From Canibacter zhuwentaonis (GTDB taxonomy: Bacteria > Actinomycetota > Actinomycetes > Actinomycetales > Microbacteriaceae), in the NCBI RefSeq assembly GCF_018531125.1, contig NZ_JAHDSY010000005.1: a stretch of DNA of 64,000 nt. One strand, 5' to 3'. Position 1 is the first letter of the stretch. Each line of letters opens with the position of its first letter. The position numbers were made by a program, and so were the translations under genes. Of this stretch, positions 62,325-64,000 are shown in pieces. The notes below the pieces were generated by a model, which saw only the letters and a list, made by a program, of their open reading frames with translations, was not told the DNA's origin and did not search any database.

Positions 62325-62594
62325 AGCGGATCAGCCAGCGCGGCTTATTGCGCGGCGCTTAGCGCTGGTATCTAGCGCGAGTGCCTGTTTCGCTGGTCTA
62401 TGAGCGCTGGCTTGGAGCGCGCGGGCATAAATTACCGCCTCCCTTATGAGTGGCGAAGTGAACACGTGCGCGCCCGCGATTCGCTATTGTGTGACGCTTA
62501 CTCGGACGTCCCTGGAGAATTTTCAGCACTAACTCTAATTGGGAGGGTAATCTATACTGAAATCCGTGTTTGTTTTCAGAGAAAGGCTTAATTC
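62325..62594. other. 270-base gap before ftsH
   Basis: No gene seen. GC-rich sequence with GCGCTGG-type repeats gives way to an AT-rich end with TATACT (62553-62558), a likely -10 box for ftsH about 40 bases before its start; no good -35 box. Confidence 0.4.
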
Positions 62595-64000
62595 GTGGCA
62601 GAAACTGACTCGAAGCGTAAAAAGTTTTTACGAGGCCCGTACATTTACTTGCTGGTTGCCCCGATTATCGTGCTAATTGGTTGGTCTATTTTTGCTGGCA
62701 GCAGCAATCCTGAAATTAAAACTGAGCGCGGGCTTGAGATTCTAAAAAATCAGGAAATACAGACCGCAAAAATAGTTGACGGCGAGCAGCGGGTTGATCT
62801 GCAGTTGGCAACAGAAGACAAAGAAACCGGCTCTAAAAACCTGCACTTTTTCTACGTGAAGCAGCGCGGTGACGCTGTTGTTGAGGCGATAGACAAGGCG
62901 AAAATTAAAAACGGTTACACTGACGAAGTGCCGCAGCCGAACCCGTTTTTCTCTATTCTGAGCCTGTTTTTGCCGATTATTATTTTTGGGCTGCTGTTCT
63001 GGTTCTTTATTTCCGCGATGGGCAACGGCAACAAGATGATGCAGATTGGCAAGTCGCGTGCCAAACTGGCTTCTAAAGAAACCCCGCAGGTGCGTTTTGA
63101 TGATGTCGCAGGTGCTGAAGAAGCGGTTGAAGAGCTGCACGAAATTAAAGATTTTCTTGAAGACTCAGCGCGATTTTTGGCGGTTGGCGCGAAAATCCCG
63201 AAGGGTGTTCTGCTGTACGGTCCTCCGGGAACGGGTAAAACCCTGCTGGCGCGCGCCGTAGCTGGTGAGGCCGGGGTTCCTTTTTACTCTATTTCAGGCT
63301 CTGACTTTGTTGAAATGTTCGTGGGCGTTGGCGCGAGCCGCGTGCGCGATCTGTTCAAAGAGGCAAAAGCAAACTCTCCGGCAATTATTTTTATTGACGA
63401 AATCGACGCGGTCGGTCAGAAGCGCGGTCACGGCATGGGCGGTGGTCACGATGAGCGCGAGCAAACGCTAAACCAGATGCTCGTTGAGATGGACGGCTTT
63501 GAGAGCGACGCAAATGTGATTATGATCGCCGCAACAAACCGCCCGGATATGCTCGACCCGGCGCTTTTGCGTCCGGGGCGTTTCGACCGCCAAATAGGTG
63601 TTGACGCGCCGTCAATGAAGGGTCGCCGCGATATTCTCGAAGTGCACTCAAAGGGTAAGCCGCTTTCTAAAAACGTTGATCTTGACAGCGTAGCTCGTAA
63701 AACCCCGGGATTCACGGGAGCGGATCTTGCTAACGTGCTCAACGAGGCGGCTCTTCTAACTGCCCGCTCGCACGCGCAGCTGATTGACAATCGCGCGCTC
63801 GACGAGGCTATTGACAGGGTTATGGCTGGTCCGCAACGGCGGACGCGCATGATGAAAGACCATGAGCGACTTGTTACCGCATACCACGAGGGTGGGCATG
63901 CGCTTGTTGCTGCGGGGCTAAACCACACCGATCCGGTTACTAAGATTACGATTCTGCCTCGCGGTAGGGCGCTGGGCTACACTCTGGTGCTGCCGCTTGA
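62595..64000 (+). CDS. ftsH: ATP-dependent zinc metalloprotease FtsH (3' end outside window)
   Basis: Membrane-bound AAA+ protease that removes damaged and regulatory proteins. It starts at GTG 62595 with GAAAGG ahead; 468 codons are visible. TM1 (about 14-32) and TM2 (about 116-138) flank an extracytoplasmic domain, then LLYGPPGTGKTLLARAVAGE (Walker A, about 209-216), IIFIDEIDAVG (Walker B), RPGRFDRQ and the zinc motif HEGGH (about 430-434; usually HEAGH). The C-terminal part lies beyond the window. Confidence 0.96.
   Translation, partial: MAETDSKRKKFLRGPYIYLLVAPIIVLIGWSIFAGSSNPEIKTERGLEILKNQEIQTAKIVDGEQRVDLQLATEDKETGSKNLHFFYVKQRGDAVVEAIDKAKIKNGYTDEVPQPNPFFSILSLFLPIIIFGLLFWFFISAMGNGNKMMQIGKSRAKLASKETPQVRFDDVAGAEEAVEELHEIKDFLEDSARFLAVGAKIPKGVLLYGPPGTGKTLLARAVAGEAGVPFYSISGSDFVEMFVGVGASRVRDLFKEAKANSPAIIFIDEIDAVGQKRGHGMGGGHDEREQTLNQMLVEMDGFESDANVIMIAATNRPDMLDPALLRPGRFDRQIGVDAPSMKGRRDILEVHSKGKPLSKNVDLDSVARKTPGFTGADLANVLNEAALLTARSHAQLIDNRALDEAIDRVMAGPQRRTRMMKDHERLVTAYHEGGHALVAAGLNHTDPVTKITILPRGRALGYTLVLPL

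Overview
The window looks like part of the chromosome of a small, host-associated actinobacterium, probably of the Micrococcales/Microbacteriaceae type. Pointers are a sterol-carrier-like protein, DUF3073 beside purM, malate:quinone oxidoreductase, a DUF1537 kinase/GntP cluster, an MT0933-type antitoxin, DUF2568, the order tilS-hpt-ftsH, many GTG/TTG starts, and surface proteins ending in LPLTG and LANTG sorting signals. GC looks moderate (somewhat above 50 percent by eye). Genus was not determined.

Layout. 1-1.1 kb: 3' end of an LPLTG surface protein. 1.2-5.6 kb: sterol-carrier-like gene, membrane protein, tatA, then purF and purM divergent, and DUF3073. 6.2-10.4 kb: RGG-rich DEAD-box helicase, proline iminopeptidase, VIT1/CCC1-type transporter. 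10.8-14.7 kb: kinase, dehydrogenase and GntP permease for a four-carbon acid sugar. 14.8-18.6 kb: mqo, a transglycosylase-like protein, and a penicillin-binding/beta-lactamase-like hydrolase. 18.9-28.7 kb: two tandem Type III restriction-modification systems behind matching promoters. 29.7-34.1 kb: rpsL-rpsG-fusA-tuf. 34.2-38.0 kb: a scarred, duplicated region with gene remnants and a full-length LPLTG surface protein. 38.0-44.0 kb: LANTG leucine-rich-repeat surface protein, antitoxin-like protein, two surface-glycan genes. 44.2-53.7 kb: S10/spc ribosomal protein operon from rpsJ to rplO. 53.9-64 kb: exporter, acetyltransferase, DUF2568, a ZTP riboswitch with glyA-folD-M23 peptidase, ppa, tilS, hpt and the start of ftsH.

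Main result. Five long runs of G (9-15 bases), all on the + strand, sit where length changes would switch expression: inside the first Type III methyltransferase gene (13 G, reading frame broken; 11 or 14 G would restore it), upstream of the second methyltransferase gene (10 G), in the apparent -35/-10 spacer of the surface protein gene (15 G), in the folD ribosome-binding region (11 G), and in a scarred intergenic region (9 G). This is the signature of contingency loci. A phase-variable Mod would make this a phasevarion, which would be unusual in an actinobacterium. The surface gene lies between truncated copies of genes that are intact 16-18 kb away in opposite orientation, so the locus also shows signs of recombination. 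The two LPLTG genes share a nearly identical 3' cassette on otherwise diverged bodies.
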